From positions 1 to 33,530 of the forward strand of contig NZ_FUWO01000020.1 of NCBI RefSeq assembly GCF_900167405.1: a stretch of DNA of 33,530 nucleotides. The letters run 5' to 3'. This document shows, piece after piece, positions 25,059-33,530 of this stretch. Numbering within the stretch: the first letter of the stretch is position 1; every line of letters starts with the position of its first letter. This DNA comes from Globicatella sulfidifaciens DSM 15739. GTDB taxonomy: Bacteria > Bacillota > Bacilli > Lactobacillales > Aerococcaceae. The notes beneath the pieces are model-generated. The model worked only from the letters and a program-made list of their open reading frames with translations. It was not told the DNA's origin and did no database searches. The position numbers and the translations under genes are program-made.

Positions 25059-27161
25059 TTAATCTTTAGGTAGTAATGCCTTACGCGATAAATTGATACG
25101 ACCCTTATCGTCAATTTCAATTACTTTCACTTGAACCGTATCGCCCACTTTTAAGACATCTTCCACATTATTCACACGACGATGCTCTAATTCTGAAATA
25201 TGAACTAAACCATCTTTACCAGGTAACACTTCTACGAAAGCACCGAATTTTTCAATACGACGAACGATTCCTTCATAAGTCTCACCCACTTCAACTTCTT
25301 TAACTAATGCATTAATCATATCAATAGCTTTTTGAATCATTTCAGCATCAGATGACGCCACACTGATGGCACCCGATTGATCAATATCAATCTTAACACC
25401 AGTCGCATCAATAATGCCGTTGATGGTTTCACCACCACGACCAATGACTACCTTAATCTTGTCAGGATCAATTGTGATTAATTCAATCTTCGGTGCATAC
25501 GGACTTAATTCCTTACGTGGCTCAGCTAAAGTACTAATTAATTCATCTAGAATTTCAGCACGCGCTTTTTTCGCTTGCTCTAAAGCTTCGGTTAAAATAG
25601 CTTCCGTAATCCCTTGGATTTTAATATCCATTTGTAAAGCCGTAATACCTTTGGCAGTACCCGCCACTTTAAAGTCCATATCTCCTAAATGATCTTCTAA
25701 ACCTTGGATATCGGTTAAGACCGTATAGTCTTCGTCTTCCATCACTAATCCCATCGCAATCCCAGCTACTGGCGCTTTAATTGGTACCCCAGCATCCATT
25801 AATGCTAAAGTCCCCGCACAGATTGATGCTTGAGAAGATGAACCATTAGATTCTAACACTTCTGACACAACACGAATCATATAAGGAAAATCTTCAACAG
25901 AAGGAATCACCTCTTTTAATGCACGCTCACCTAAAGCACCATGTCCAATTTCACGACGCCCTGGACTCCCCGTACGTCCTGTTTCACCGACTGAAAAGTT
26001 AGGGAAATTATAATGATGGATGAAGCGTTTCATATCTTCTGCTCCTAAACCATCAATCACTTGATGTTCACCCAAAGGTGCTAAAGTCGCAACAGATAAT
26101 GCTTGCGTTTGCCCACGGGTAAATAAACCAGAACCATGGGTACGCGGTAATAACCCAACAGATGAACTTAATGGACGAATCTCGTCAATCTTACGACCAT
26201 CCGGACGTACACGTTCCTTCGTAATTAAACGACGTACTTCATCTTTTTCTAAATCATGTAACGCTGTATTGACGTCTTTTAATAATTCTTCTTTGTCAGC
26301 AGCATCCCCTAATTCATCATTAAAAAATTCTTGAGCTGCTTCCATAACAGCTTCAACCGCTGCTTCACGTGCTTTTTTCTCTTCGGTTTGGATAGCCGCT
26401 ACCATAATATCTTGGTAACGTTCTTTAACAGTTGCGACGATTTCTTCATTTGGTGTCGCTAAGGTTAACTCGAATTTCTCTTTACCACAAGCAGCCACCA
26501 CTTCATTTTGGAAAGCGACTAATTCCTTAATCGCTTCATGTCCAAATAATAATGCCTCTAACATTTCCGCTTCCGAAACTTCTTTAGCACTCGATTCTAC
26601 CATGTTAATTGCAGTAGCGGTTCCGGCTACCGTTAGTTCAATATCAGACTCTTCATCTTGAGCAACGGTTGGGTTGATGATTAATTCACCATTGACACGT
26701 CCTACATTAACGCCAGCAATTGGACCATCAAATGGAATATCAGATACTGCTAAAGCTAAAGATGAACCTAACATCGCCGCCATCTCTGGCGTACAATCTT
26801 GATCAACTGATAAAACTGTATTGGTAATTTGAATTTCGTTTCGTACCCCTTCTGGGAACATTGGACGAATTGGACGATCAATTAAACGACTCGTTAACGT
26901 CGCTGTCTCGGAAGGACGCCCTTCACGTTTAATAAAGCCTCCTGGTACTTTCCCTACCGCATACATCTTTTCAACATAATTAACAGTTAATGGGAAAAAA
27001 TCCCCACTAGTAGCTTTTTTAGAAGCAACTGCTGCTGTTAAGACAACGGTATCGCCATAGCGGACTAAAACCGCACCATTGGCTTGCTTGGCTAATTCGC
27101 CGATTTCGACGGTTAACGGACGACCGCCTAAAGTGGTACTAAAAACTTGTTTTTCTGCCAT
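25059..27161 (-). CDS. pnp: Polynucleotide phosphorylase
   Basis: A 700-aa 3'-5' exoribonuclease of the RNA degradosome. Two RNase PH domains (about 10-230 and 310-540) flank a helical domain; the second has FFxx-type active-site blocks and [23 protein letters not shown] domain (about 555-615, with [12 protein letters not shown]) and an S1 domain (about 622-692, [21 protein letters not shown]) follow. Length is usual. The ATG is preceded by AAGGAG. It lies behind rpsO, the classical rpsO-pnp order, but a strong terminator stands between them, so pnp expression relies on readthrough, processing or a promoter in the 174-bp gap. Confidence 0.98.
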   Translation of the reverse strand: MAEKQVFSTTLGGRPLTVEIGELAKQANGAVLVRYGDTVVLTAAVASKKATSGDFFPLTVNYVEKMYAVGKVPGGFIKREGRPSETATLTSRLIDRPIRPMFPEGVRNEIQITNTVLSVDQDCTPEMAAMLGSSLALAVSDIPFDGPIAGVNVGRVNGELIINPTVAQDEESDIELTVAGTATAINMVESSAKEVSEAEMLEALLFGHEAIKELVAFQNEVVAACGKEKFELTLATPNEEIVATVKERYQDIMVAAIQTEEKKAREAAVEAVMEAAQEFFNDELGDAADKEELLKDVNTALHDLEKDEVRRLITKERVRPDGRKIDEIRPLSSSVGLLPRTHGSGLFTRGQTQALSVATLAPLGEHQVIDGLGAEDMKRFIHHYNFPNFSVGETGRTGSPGRREIGHGALGERALKEVIPSVEDFPYMIRVVSEVLESNGSSSQASICAGTLALMDAGVPIKAPVAGIAMGLVMEDEDYTVLTDIQGLEDHLGDMDFKVAGTAKGITALQMDIKIQGITEAILTEALEQAKKARAEILDELISTLAEPRKELSPYAPKIELITIDPDKIKVVIGRGGETINGIIDATGVKIDIDQSGAISVASSDAEMIQKAIDMINALVKEVEVGETYEGIVRRIEKFGAFVEVLPGKDGLVHISELEHRRVNNVEDVLKVGDTVQVKVIEIDDKGRINLSRKALLPKD

Positions 27162-27185
27162 AATAAACTCCTTTTATAAAATCTT

Positions 27186-27273
27186 ATCCAAGACTTCAAC
27201 ATAGCTAAACAAATATCAACCTACCTATTAAAACATAGGCTCATATTTGTATAGGTACGTTTGGTTCTTGGAT
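27186..27273 (-). promoter_or_regulatory. Long stem-loop in the pnp leader
   Basis: ATCCAAGA (27186-27193) and TCTTGGAT (27266-27273) pair, with ACCTAT/ATAGGT (27223-27228/27250-27256) nested. It lies wholly between the rpsO terminator and the pnp start. E. coli pnp is controlled through RNase III cutting of a leader stem; a similar control here is inference. Confidence 0.45.
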
Positions 27274-27290
27274 GTAAAATAACAAATCAA

Positions 27291-27320
27291 TAAAACAAAA
27301 GGATGGCGTGAGCCATCCTT
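27291..27320 (-). terminator. Terminator of rpsO
   Basis: AAGGATGGC (27299-27307), loop GTGA, GCCATCCTT (27312-27320): a perfect 9-bp stem. On the minus strand TTGTTTTATTG follows. Confidence 0.85.
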
Positions 27321-27335
27321 CAAAGTCTCGATGAA

Positions 27336-27605
27336 TTAACGACGTAGACCTAAACGTTGGATAAGTTCACGGTAACGTTGAACATCTTTATCACGTAAGT
27401 AAGCTAATAAGTTACGACGGTGACCAATTTTTTTCATAAGTCCACGATAAGATGTGAAATCTTTTTTGTGTGTACGAATATGATCATTTAAAACATTGAT
27501 ATCTTCAGTTAATACAGCGATTTGTACTTCTGGTGAACCAGTGTCTCCTTCATGAATAGCATATTCTTTAATGATTTCGTTTTTACGTTCTTTAGAAATT
27601 GCCAT
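27336..27605 (-). CDS. rpsO: 30S ribosomal protein S15
   Basis: An 89-aa S15, which binds 16S rRNA helices 20-22 early in 30S assembly. It begins [18 protein letters not shown] and has the conserved [21 protein letters not shown] and [10 protein letters not shown] segments. The open frame extends 13 codons upstream (to 27644), but ATG 27605 has AAAGGTGG about 8 nt before it and starts at the family's usual place. Confidence 0.98.
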   Translation of the reverse strand: MAISKERKNEIIKEYAIHEGDTGSPEVQIAVLTEDINVLNDHIRTHKKDFTSYRGLMKKIGHRRNLLAYLRDKDVQRYRELIQRLGLRR

Positions 27606-27637
27606 AATATTTTCCACCTTTCTTTTAAAGTATGCCA

Positions 27638-27678
27638 CATCCAAAGTAATGCGTTGGTGATTCGCAAAACTAAGGATG
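27638..27678 (-). promoter_or_regulatory. Candidate S15 autoregulatory hairpin in the rpsO leader
   Basis: CATCC (27638-27642) pairs with GGATG (27674-27678) and TGCG (27650-27653) with CGCA (27663-27666), separated by a symmetric internal loop of 7 nt each side. S15 represses its own mRNA in many bacteria by binding an rRNA-like leader fold. The link here is inferred from position. Confidence 0.4.
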
Positions 27679-27832
27679 GGTAATTAATAATTGCATAGTC
27701 AAACATCGGTATTACACAGCGACAGACGACCACCTATATAATTTACATGAAATTGACAGAAGTTGCAAGGGGTAAGCGCCCTTTTCTTAATATTTTTACC
27801 AAATATTAAGCTAAGGAATCAAAAAGATGACC

Positions 27833-27918
27833 TCACTAGTTAAAATCAACCATCACAGCTTACTCTGCCAAAAATTCACATCACTAGTTAAAATCAACCG
27901 TCATAGCTTATTCTGGCA
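27833..27918. repeat. Tandem 38-bp duplication covering the oatA stop codon
   Basis: TCACTAGTTAAAATCAACC begins at 27833 and again at 27881 (period 48); each copy runs about 38 bp with about four differences. The second contains the oatA stop, so the last codons of oatA are duplicated downstream. An AT-rich palindrome CTTAATATTT/AAATATTAAG lies at 27786-27810 without a U-tract. Confidence 0.65.
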
Positions 27919-29932
27919 CTTGGCCATTATAGAAACGATATAATTCTTGGGCTGTAAAGGCTGCAAATGCGTCTGCCCCTTCAGGTGTATGATGGACCCC
28001 TTCGCCCTCCCAATAAAATTCAGGATGGTCTTTCGCATAACTATACCAATCTATTTCATGGACATTGTCATATTTATTAGCATACTCTTTAATAATTTGG
28101 TTAACAGAATCACGGTGTTCAACTGCCGAATTTGAGCTTACAAAGAACAATTGACGGTCCCCAGCTGCCGCGATAAGGTCTTCCATCCCTTGATCATCTA
28201 ATCCAGCATTAGTTCCCAAATTGAAAACGAGAATATCATTGACTTCTCCCGTACTAATCCAATCAATCAATACACCGACAGCTTTCCAAATTTGTAAACT
28301 TTTGACGCCCAAATCATTAGAGTTAAGAAACACATTTAACGCATTTGGAGCCGATAATAAAATCAGCGAATCGCCAAAGAAACTTACGCGAATCTTCGAA
28401 GCGAATAATTTCACTTCATCTGGTACTAAAGCAGCTAACTCAGGGTCAAGTGCATTAATTTCATTAATAATGTCGGCATTATCATTAGTAATTTGAGTCA
28501 CTTCCTCTCCAACACCGGATGTTTGAACTAATGCTGTTCTGGCGATGTCAAAAAAGTTTTCCGTCTCAATTTTAGAAGTCAATGTAACATCTAATTCTTT
28601 TTCTAACTGATCAACTTTTGTTTTTACTTTATGAATCGCACGCTCATCTTTGTCAGCTATCTCAAATAAACTCGGTTGAACTTGCTTTAATTGATACTCT
28701 AATTGGAATTGCGTTAGTGGTTTATCATTGCGCGACATCACCCAACCCGCTCCCATTATCACGAATAATAACAGGCCAACTGGCGCTAACCATAAACTAC
28801 GATTATTTAATTGAAACTCACGCCAATCTTCTTTCCAATTAAAACTGGTCGTAAAAGGAAGAATCAAACGTTGGCGCTCAATCAATTGATAAGTCAATTC
28901 ACTGACTAGTGCTAAAGAAATCGCAATCGATAGATAAAGCCAATACATTCGTCCATCAAATTGACGTTGTAATTTGAACCATAAAACAATAACTGGATAA
29001 TACCATAAGTAATAAGAATAAGAACGGCGCCCAATCCAAGGTAATGGTTGAATTTCAAAAACCTTGCGCACTAATGGCACCCCGACAGTAATCGAAAAGA
29101 TCAGCAACATGCTTAAAACTGAATACAAAGGCATAAAGAAGTAATAGGTTTCAGGTTGTTGGTCTTTAACAAAAAATGGCATCCCCACAAAACCGATTAA
29201 ACTGATGATACCAATCAGGTAATACAAAATTTTTTTAGCTTTGACTTTATAAAATAGATTTAATAAGACCGGAATCATATAGGCCGTCATAATACCCAGT
29301 ACAAATGATGAAAAGCGCGTATCAATTCCATAGTAAACACGCGAAGGGTCTTGACCAGGCACATAAAGCCATAATAGTGCAAAATGACTCACACCCGCAA
29401 TTAATGCCCATAATATCGCCTTAACGGCCCCTTTAAGATTTAAAAATTTAGTAATAAGGACCCCTACCATCGCCAAAACAAACGATTGAATATATAAACT
29501 GTTATACCATAAGTGAGTAAATAAAGATGCTTCGGTCATCCGAACGAAGTAAGATTTATCAGCAGAAATTTGATACAAATTATTATAAAGAAATAAACCC
29601 GAAAATAAATCATTGCGAATCGATAACAACTGCACCCGATCAAAGATTAATAAACCAATCACGACTGACCCCATCATCCAAAGTAATGGGAAAAATATTC
29701 TTGCTAAAGTATTTTTAAAATAATGCCAAATTGATAGCCAATCGCGTCGCGCACGGTTAAACTCAATTTGCTCTACTTTATAAGTAAAGAAATACCCTCC
29801 CACTGCTAAAAAGGTATTAACGGTTAAAAAACCACCTGGTAAATAACTAGGGAAAAGATGATAAAGTATAATTGCAATAATCGATATCCCTTTAATCCCA
29901 TCATAACTCAGTATTCGCTTCTTCTTACTCAA
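27908..29932 (-). CDS. oatA: Peptidoglycan O-acetyltransferase, OatA-like (acyltransferase-3 plus SGNH)
   Basis: An acyltransferase-3 domain with 10-11 helices (begins LSYDGIKGISIIAIILYHLF), then a coiled, charged linker and an extracellular SGNH esterase-like domain. It O-acetylates muramic acid and so resists lysozyme. In the SGNH part, GDS has Ser539 and the late motif is EGVHHT with His664 (numbers from the longest frame, 29983); the Asp usual three before the His is Glu661. Start: the longest frame opens at TTG 29983, but a TATAAT -10 (29974-29969) lies within its fourth and fifth codons and no ribosome binding site precedes it. TTG 29932, 5 nt after GGTGA, fits better (674 aa). Alternative: another acylated wall polymer. 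Confidence 0.85.
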   Translation of the reverse strand: MSKKKRILSYDGIKGISIIAIILYHLFPSYLPGGFLTVNTFLAVGGYFFTYKVEQIEFNRARRDWLSIWHYFKNTLARIFFPLLWMMGSVVIGLLIFDRVQLLSIRNDLFSGLFLYNNLYQISADKSYFVRMTEASLFTHLWYNSLYIQSFVLAMVGVLITKFLNLKGAVKAILWALIAGVSHFALLWLYVPGQDPSRVYYGIDTRFSSFVLGIMTAYMIPVLLNLFYKVKAKKILYYLIGIISLIGFVGMPFFVKDQQPETYYFFMPLYSVLSMLLIFSITVGVPLVRKVFEIQPLPWIGRRSYSYYLWYYPVIVLWFKLQRQFDGRMYWLYLSIAISLALVSELTYQLIERQRLILPFTTSFNWKEDWREFQLNNRSLWLAPVGLLLFVIMGAGWVMSRNDKPLTQFQLEYQLKQVQPSLFEIADKDERAIHKVKTKVDQLEKELDVTLTSKIETENFFDIARTALVQTSGVGEEVTQITNDNADIINEINALDPELAALVPDEVKLFASKIRVSFFGDSLILLSAPNALNVFLNSNDLGVKSLQIWKAVGVLIDWISTGEVNDILVFNLGTNAGLDDQGMEDLIAAAGDRQLFFVSSNSAVEHRDSVNQIIKEYANKYDNVHEIDWYSYAKDHPEFYWEGEGVHHTPEGADAFAAFTAQELYRFYNGQVPE

Positions 29933-30032
29933 TTCTCTCACCCACTCAAACTTATCAAATTCATTCTTATTATATAATAACAAAAAACACTTTTAAAATG
30001 TTGGCATTTATATAAATATTTGCTTAAAACAC

Positions 30033-30074
30033 AAAAAAAGTAAGTTTGGTTACCAAAAGTTCTCCCAAACCTAC
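30033..30074 (-). terminator. Terminator of the YtxH-like gene
   Basis: GTAAGTTTGG (30040-30049) pairs with CCAAACCTAC (30065-30074); seven T follow on the minus strand (30039-30033). It separates this gene from oatA. Confidence 0.85.
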
Positions 30075-30190
30075 CAATCAATACTATTACTGGACAGAGT
30101 TCATAATAATAGAACAGGAAAAGGCTTAGATACTTCTAAACCTTTAGTCATTCAGCAAATCATGTTAATCCTTAACTGACTTCTATTAAA

Positions 30191-30685
30191 TTACTCACTC
30201 ACGACTTCTTCTGAAAGCTCAAGAGCAGCATCAGTCGTTTCTTTTACCCCATCTTTTAGAGTACTAAAGCTACTTAAGATTTCATCGAATGAACTCGTTA
30301 ATTCATCCTTAACTTGTGTAACACCTTTAACTAACGTATCTACCACTTTATCATTATCATCTAAGTCAGTAAGATTATTTTTTGTATCTGAAACTACTTT
30401 ACCTACTTTACCTGATAATTCTTTTAATGATTTAACAACGTCTTTTTGAGCATGTGCAAAATTTTCTTTTGTTTCATCAGATGCAAGACCTGCAAGACTA
30501 GCAAAATCTTGACCTTGTTCAATTGTTTTATCTTTCATTATATTTAATTCATCTTTAGCATCTTGGTATCGTTTGCCCATTTCATTTTTATAATGTTCTG
30601 TTTGTTTTGGATAAAATTTCTCTGCTAATAAATAAGCTCCTACAATTGCGACACCAAAACCTAATCCTTTTTTAAATTTTCCCAT
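30191..30685 (-). CDS. YtxH-like membrane-anchored stress protein
   Basis: A 164-aa protein with an N-terminal membrane segment (KGLGFGVAIVGAYLLAEKFY) then a charged, mainly helical region rich in K, D, E and T, probably coiled coil. This matches the loosely defined YtxH family, linked to general stress in bacilli. ATG 30685 is 8 nt behind GAGGAG and is preferred to GTG 30694. It is a single-gene unit with a strong promoter about 150 nt upstream and a strong terminator. Another envelope-stress type gene, the GlsB/YeaQ protein, is divergent to it. Function unknown. Confidence 0.65.
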   Translation of the reverse strand: MGKFKKGLGFGVAIVGAYLLAEKFYPKQTEHYKNEMGKRYQDAKDELNIMKDKTIEQGQDFASLAGLASDETKENFAHAQKDVVKSLKELSGKVGKVVSDTKNNLTDLDDNDKVVDTLVKGVTQVKDELTSSFDEILSSFSTLKDGVKETTDAALELSEEVVSE

Positions 30686-30834
30686 TTTATTCACTCCTCG
30701 TAAAATATATTTAGAAGGTCATTTCACACCCTTCTGAGTCTCTCTGTTTCTCTTGGTTTTTCCGAATATTATGTCATGGATAAAACAAGCTATCCGTTGT
30801 TAGACCTATATTCTGAATGTACTTTACAGTTACT

Positions 30835-30863
30835 ATTATAACATGGAAACGTATTTATAACAA
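30835..30863 (-). promoter_or_regulatory. Promoter of the YtxH-like gene
   Basis: -35 TTGTTA (30863-30858), 17-bp spacer, -10 TATAAT (30840-30835) with TG upstream. The leader would be about 145 nt, long for a single small gene. Confidence 0.7.
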
Positions 30864-30930
30864 AAAATTTATACTGACCATATTAGAAAAATTTACTTAA
30901 AAATAATAATTGATTATCAAATCAAAATAT

Positions 30931-30960
30931 TTGCATTTACCCCTCTTTTTCATATATGAT
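30931..30960 (+). promoter_or_regulatory. Promoter of the GlsB/YeaQ-type gene
   Basis: -35 TTGCAT (30931-30936), 18-bp spacer, -10 TATGAT (30955-30960). About 50 nt to the start codon. Confidence 0.6.
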
Positions 30961-31016
30961 ATAGATATAAACTAAATAAAAGAAAGTTTATAAAAATATT
31001 TTAGGAGGTAATTATA

Positions 31017-31262
31017 ATGGGATTAATTATTCAATTAATTGTCGGAGGAGTATTAGGCTGGTTAGCAGGCTTAATTTTAGGAAAAGACTTACCAGGTGGA
31101 GTAATTGGAAACGTGGTTGCGGGTATTTTAGGTTCAATGATCGGTGGTAATTTATTCTCTGACTTTGGACCACAAGTTGCCGGCTTTGCAATTGTTCCAA
31201 CCTTATTAGGAGCGATTATTCTCATTCTGGTAGTTTCATTTATTTTAAAATCTACTCGTTAA
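31017..31262 (+). CDS. GlsB/YeaQ/YmgE family membrane protein
   Basis: An 81-aa protein with three membrane helices and the glycine-rich pattern of this family (GGVLGWLAGLILGKDLPGG, then GNVVAGILGSMIGG). It is often named transglycosylase-associated protein, but no enzymatic activity is shown. In enterococci GlsB is a stress protein. AGGAGG precedes ATG 31017. It stands alone with its own promoter and terminator. Confidence 0.88.
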   Translation: MGLIIQLIVGGVLGWLAGLILGKDLPGGVIGNVVAGILGSMIGGNLFSDFGPQVAGFAIVPTLLGAIILILVVSFILKSTR

Positions 31263-31278
31263 TTTAGATATAAAAATT

Positions 31279-31365
31279 AAGAAGATGAGCCGTGATTTTT
31301 ATGCTCATTATCTTAAAAACCATTTAATCCCCGGTACTCTTTTTAAAAGTACTAGGGATTTTTTG
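31279..31365 (+). terminator. Hairpin and terminator behind the GlsB/YeaQ-type gene
   Basis: A first hairpin TTAAGA-ATGAGC/GCTCAT-TCTTAA (about 31279-31316) is followed by AATCCC/GGGATT with inner GTACT/AGTAC (31326-31360) and a T-run. The stretch 31366-31709 holds no supported gene. Confidence 0.75.
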
Positions 31366-31709
31366 TTGGTTGAAAAGAACGGGACTTCGATGATAGTCAC
31401 CTTTAGTTCACAGTTGGCTTTAAGGTATCCTCTATTACTGAAAGCAAACTTAAATTTTTATTTAATCAGTATATATGGTTTGATTTATGCACAAATTAAA
31501 ATACCAATTTACAATCCCTCTCGCAGTTAGACAAACCAGTTAAACTGAAACTTACATCACAAAAACCCCTCTAATAAATCGCCATTATACGACTACAAAA
31601 TTTATACTTTCCTTTTAGCAGTCACGAAAGCGCATAACTCAAAACCGGTTGAACTTTGTAACAACAGCACGCTTGATCATTAATATATAGGTATAAAAGC
31701 AATCTACGC

Positions 31710-31758
31710 TTAGACAATAAATATAAAATTAAATGATTTACGCTTCGTCTTTTCCCAT
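31710..31758 (+). repeat. Modular intergenic repeat, copy F (A module only)
   Basis: TATAAAATTAAATGATTTACG followed by CTTCGTC matches the A module core. No B module follows; the terminator of the next gene begins at about 31766. Confidence 0.5.
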
Positions 31759-31765
31759 ATCAAAA

Positions 31766-31800
31766 TGAAAAAACAACCAAAAGTTTCAAACTTTTGGTTG
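31766..31800 (-). terminator. Terminator of the LPXTG protein gene
   Basis: CAACCAAAAGTTT (31774-31786) and AAACTTTTGGTTG (31788-31800) form a perfect 13-bp inverted repeat; TTTTTTCATTTTG follows on the minus strand. Confidence 0.9.
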
Positions 31801-31820
31801 TTGAAAGAGAGACTTAATAA

Positions 31821-33224
31821 TTATTTATTATCTTTTTTCTTATTAAAGGTAATTAAAGCGACACCTAATCCTGCTAAAACTAACGCACCCACGATTACAA
31901 TTGTAGCGTTTCTTTCACCTGTTTGTGGTAAAGATTTGCCATCCTTCGTTGTAGTGGTGATGACAGAAGTTTCTTGTGAGACTGATAGAGTTGGTGTTTC
32001 TTCTGCGTTACCAGTGTCTTCAGTTTCCCCTTTTGCTGGAATCTTAAGTGTTTGACCAACAAAAATATTATCATCAGTCAAATTATTGGCAGCTTTTAAT
32101 GCTTCTACTGTTACACCAAATTCTTTAGCAATTTTATTTAACGTATCACCTTCGGCAACAACATAAGTTTTTTCTTCTGCTTCTTCTGACGTTTCGTCGC
32201 CTTCAGCTGATGTTTCTTCAGTTGTTTCTGACGTTTCATCGCCTTCAGCTGTTGTGTCTTCAGCTTCTTCTGACGTTTCGTCGCCTTCAGCTGATGTTTC
32301 TTCAGTTGTTTCTGACGTTTCGTCACCTTCAGCTGTTGTGTCTTCAGCTTCTTCCGACGTTTCGTCGCCTTCAGCTGTTGTATCTTCAGTTGTTTCTGAC
32401 GTTTCATCACCTTCGGCTGATGTTTCTTCAGTTGTTTCTGAAGTTTCGTCGCCTTCAGCAGTTGTGTCTTCAGATTCCTCAGCAGTTGTCTCTTCGTCTA
32501 CTTTTGGAGTTAATTCGAACACACCTTCAGCATTTTCAGTAAATAATAGTTGCTCTGTTAATGGTGGTAATTCGTCATCTAAAGCCGGATTCAAACGTGC
32601 CGTAGCATTTTCTAAAGCCGATGATTTAAAAGCTTCTGCTTGAGTAAAGACATCTACTGATTCAGTGCCAGCATCTTCTACATATGTAAAGCCTTCAGAG
32701 TCAACATATTGTGCAGCTACATGTCCAAAAGTTTCAGCACCTGGATAAGTAATCGTACCAAAAATAGCAAAATCACTGGTATTTTTCGTACCATGGTTGA
32801 CCACACGGAAAACAGGTGTCCCTGCTTCGTATACTACCTCGTCACCACTATATAAGTCAGTATTTAAACGTCCCCATTCGATATTCATGTCTTTTAAGCC
32901 ATCTTCTGCTTCAGTTGCGGCCGCAGCATCCTTCACTTGTTCCCAAGGTTGAGGTGCCACTTCTTCATTATCAAAGACAAACTTGCGTGTTGAACTATTT
33001 TCAATCACATACTGAGCTGTAGCTTCAGTCACTTGATCTGTCACATCTTCAGTTTCATCTAAACCATCTGATACTGTTTCAGCAACGGTTTCCTCAACCG
33101 TTGTATCACTCACTGCTTCGTTTGTGACCTCTTCTTCAGTCGTTGTTTCCTCTTGTGCGAAAACTGGATTCACTAATCCTAAGGTCAACGCTGAGATTAA
33201 TAAATATTTACTTAATTTTTTCAT
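31821..33224 (-). CDS. LysM-containing, LPXTG-anchored surface protein with 14-residue repeats
   Basis: A 467-aa secreted protein. Signal peptide 1-23 (ends NPVFA). Residues 24-75 are acidic, Thr/Glu-rich. Residues about 80-240 form a unique folded domain I do not recognise (FVFDNEEVAPQPWEQVKD ... FAIFGTITYPGAETFGH). Then seven 14-residue repeats of the type DTTAEGDETSETTE or ETSAEGDETSEEAE, a LysM peptidoglycan-binding domain (TYVVAEGDTLNKIAKEFGV), and sortase anchor LPQTG (residues 432-436) with helix and KKKDNK tail. The repeats act as an acidic stalk. Having LysM beside the anchor means both noncovalent and covalent wall contact. ATG follows GGAGG at 7 nt. Confidence 0.88.
   Translation of the reverse strand: MKKLSKYLLISALTLGLVNPVFAQEETTTEEEVTNEAVSDTTVEETVAETVSDGLDETEDVTDQVTEATAQYVIENSSTRKFVFDNEEVAPQPWEQVKDAAAATEAEDGLKDMNIEWGRLNTDLYSGDEVVYEAGTPVFRVVNHGTKNTSDFAIFGTITYPGAETFGHVAAQYVDSEGFTYVEDAGTESVDVFTQAEAFKSSALENATARLNPALDDELPPLTEQLLFTENAEGVFELTPKVDEETTAEESEDTTAEGDETSETTEETSAEGDETSETTEDTTAEGDETSEEAEDTTAEGDETSETTEETSAEGDETSEEAEDTTAEGDETSETTEETSAEGDETSEEAEEKTYVVAEGDTLNKIAKEFGVTVEALKAANNLTDDNIFVGQTLKIPAKGETEDTGNAEETPTLSVSQETSVITTTTKDGKSLPQTGERNATIVIVGALVLAGLGVALITFNKKKDNK
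32175..32468 (-). repeat. Seven tandem 42-bp coding repeats
   Basis: These encode the 14-residue acidic repeats of the LPXTG protein. Units alternate between DTT and ETS starts and between TTE and EAE ends. Other frames stay open across the array on both strands; these are by-products of the period, which is a multiple of three. Confidence 0.9.
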
Positions 33225-33299
33225 TTTAGGGCCTCCATAAACTTGATCACTTATTGATAGAAATCATAATTAAATTCCTATCTTTATAACTATGTGCCT

Positions 33300-33328
33300 A
33301 TAATATCACAGGAAAATAGCTTATTCAA
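33300..33328 (-). promoter_or_regulatory. Promoter of the LPXTG protein gene
   Basis: -35 TTGAAT (33328-33323), 17-bp spacer, -10 TATTAT (33305-33300). A GATAG/CTATC stem is possible in the leader. Beyond the promoter, 33329-33530 shows no gene; a GGCCTG-TTC-CAGGCC hairpin lies at 33510-33524 at the window edge. Confidence 0.65.
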
Positions 33329-33530
33329 TGAATTTCACTGTAAAGTCTAACTACTTAATAAAAGGTCTTTTTAAATTCACACTTTCGTCAAAATTGGTTA
33401 AACATCATAACATGAACTACAACGCCATTAAAATAGCGTGTTTCTAGGAACACTCATGACTTGTTCCGCTTATTTCAAAGCAAAACAGCGGTCTAAGCTA
33501 TTTAACTAAGGCCTGTTCCAGGCCAATATT

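Noticed and set aside
27786-27810. Terminator for oatA at the CTTAATATTT palindrome
   Set aside because: The stem is all A/T and no U-tract follows on either strand; it is at best a weak end.
32175-32468. 42-bp direct repeats resembling CRISPR or a minisatellite of separate function, and long open frames on both strands
   Set aside because: The repeats are in frame in a surface protein and encode a 14-residue unit; the other frames are open only because of the repeat period.

Overview
The window is chromosomal DNA of a low-GC Gram-positive bacterium of the order Lactobacillales. The basis is family content and gene order: RNase J2, Spx, MecA, CoiA and PepF together, an LPXTG/LysM wall protein, OatA, and AT-rich sequence with strong AGGAGG ribosome binding sites. 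Aerococcaceae or a close relative is my best guess, but I cannot fix the genus.

Layout. 1-2.6 kb: RNase J2 (rnjB) overlapping a ThiT-like ECF membrane protein. 3.2-4.6 kb: a CcdA plus extracytoplasmic thioredoxin pair. 5.2-11.1 kb: a conserved Firmicutes neighbourhood, pepF, coiA, mecA and spx on the minus strand, divergent from trpS. 12.0-13.3 kb: a YflT-domain stress protein with a long acidic tail. 13.7-17.8 kb: an iron-efflux island with a P1B-4 ATPase under a PerR-box promoter and the FetAB exporter. 18.2-18.8 kb: a small unknown protein and a decayed metal-ATPase/HMA fragment. 19.2-23.2 kb: a redox cluster of a FMN reductase-PAS protein carrying three C-terminal flavinylation motifs, a plain FMN reductase, a Crp/Fnr regulator and a cytosolic ApbE flavin transferase. 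23.6-24.9 kb: a broken DUF2871 gene, then about 0.9 kb without genes that contains a tandemly duplicated structured element. 25.0-27.7 kb: pnp and rpsO. 27.9-33.2 kb: oatA, a YtxH-like protein, a GlsB/YeaQ-type membrane protein and a LysM/LPXTG surface protein.

Themes. Redox and iron handling recur: Spx, the PerR-box iron ATPase, FetAB, CcdA/thioredoxin and the ApbE cluster. RNA turnover (RNase J2, PNPase) and cell envelope (OatA, LPXTG protein) are the other themes. Six intergenic regions carry copies of one modular, hairpin-forming repeat that resembles pneumococcal BOX elements in its build.

The most unusual items are (1) the cytosolic multi-flavinylated FMN reductase-PAS protein encoded with its own ApbE, (2) the tandem RNA-like element at 24.47-24.91 kb, whose paired arms differ between copies but stay complementary, and (3) the modular repeat family. 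All function statements rest on reading the sequence and recalled family knowledge; no search or folding program was run.
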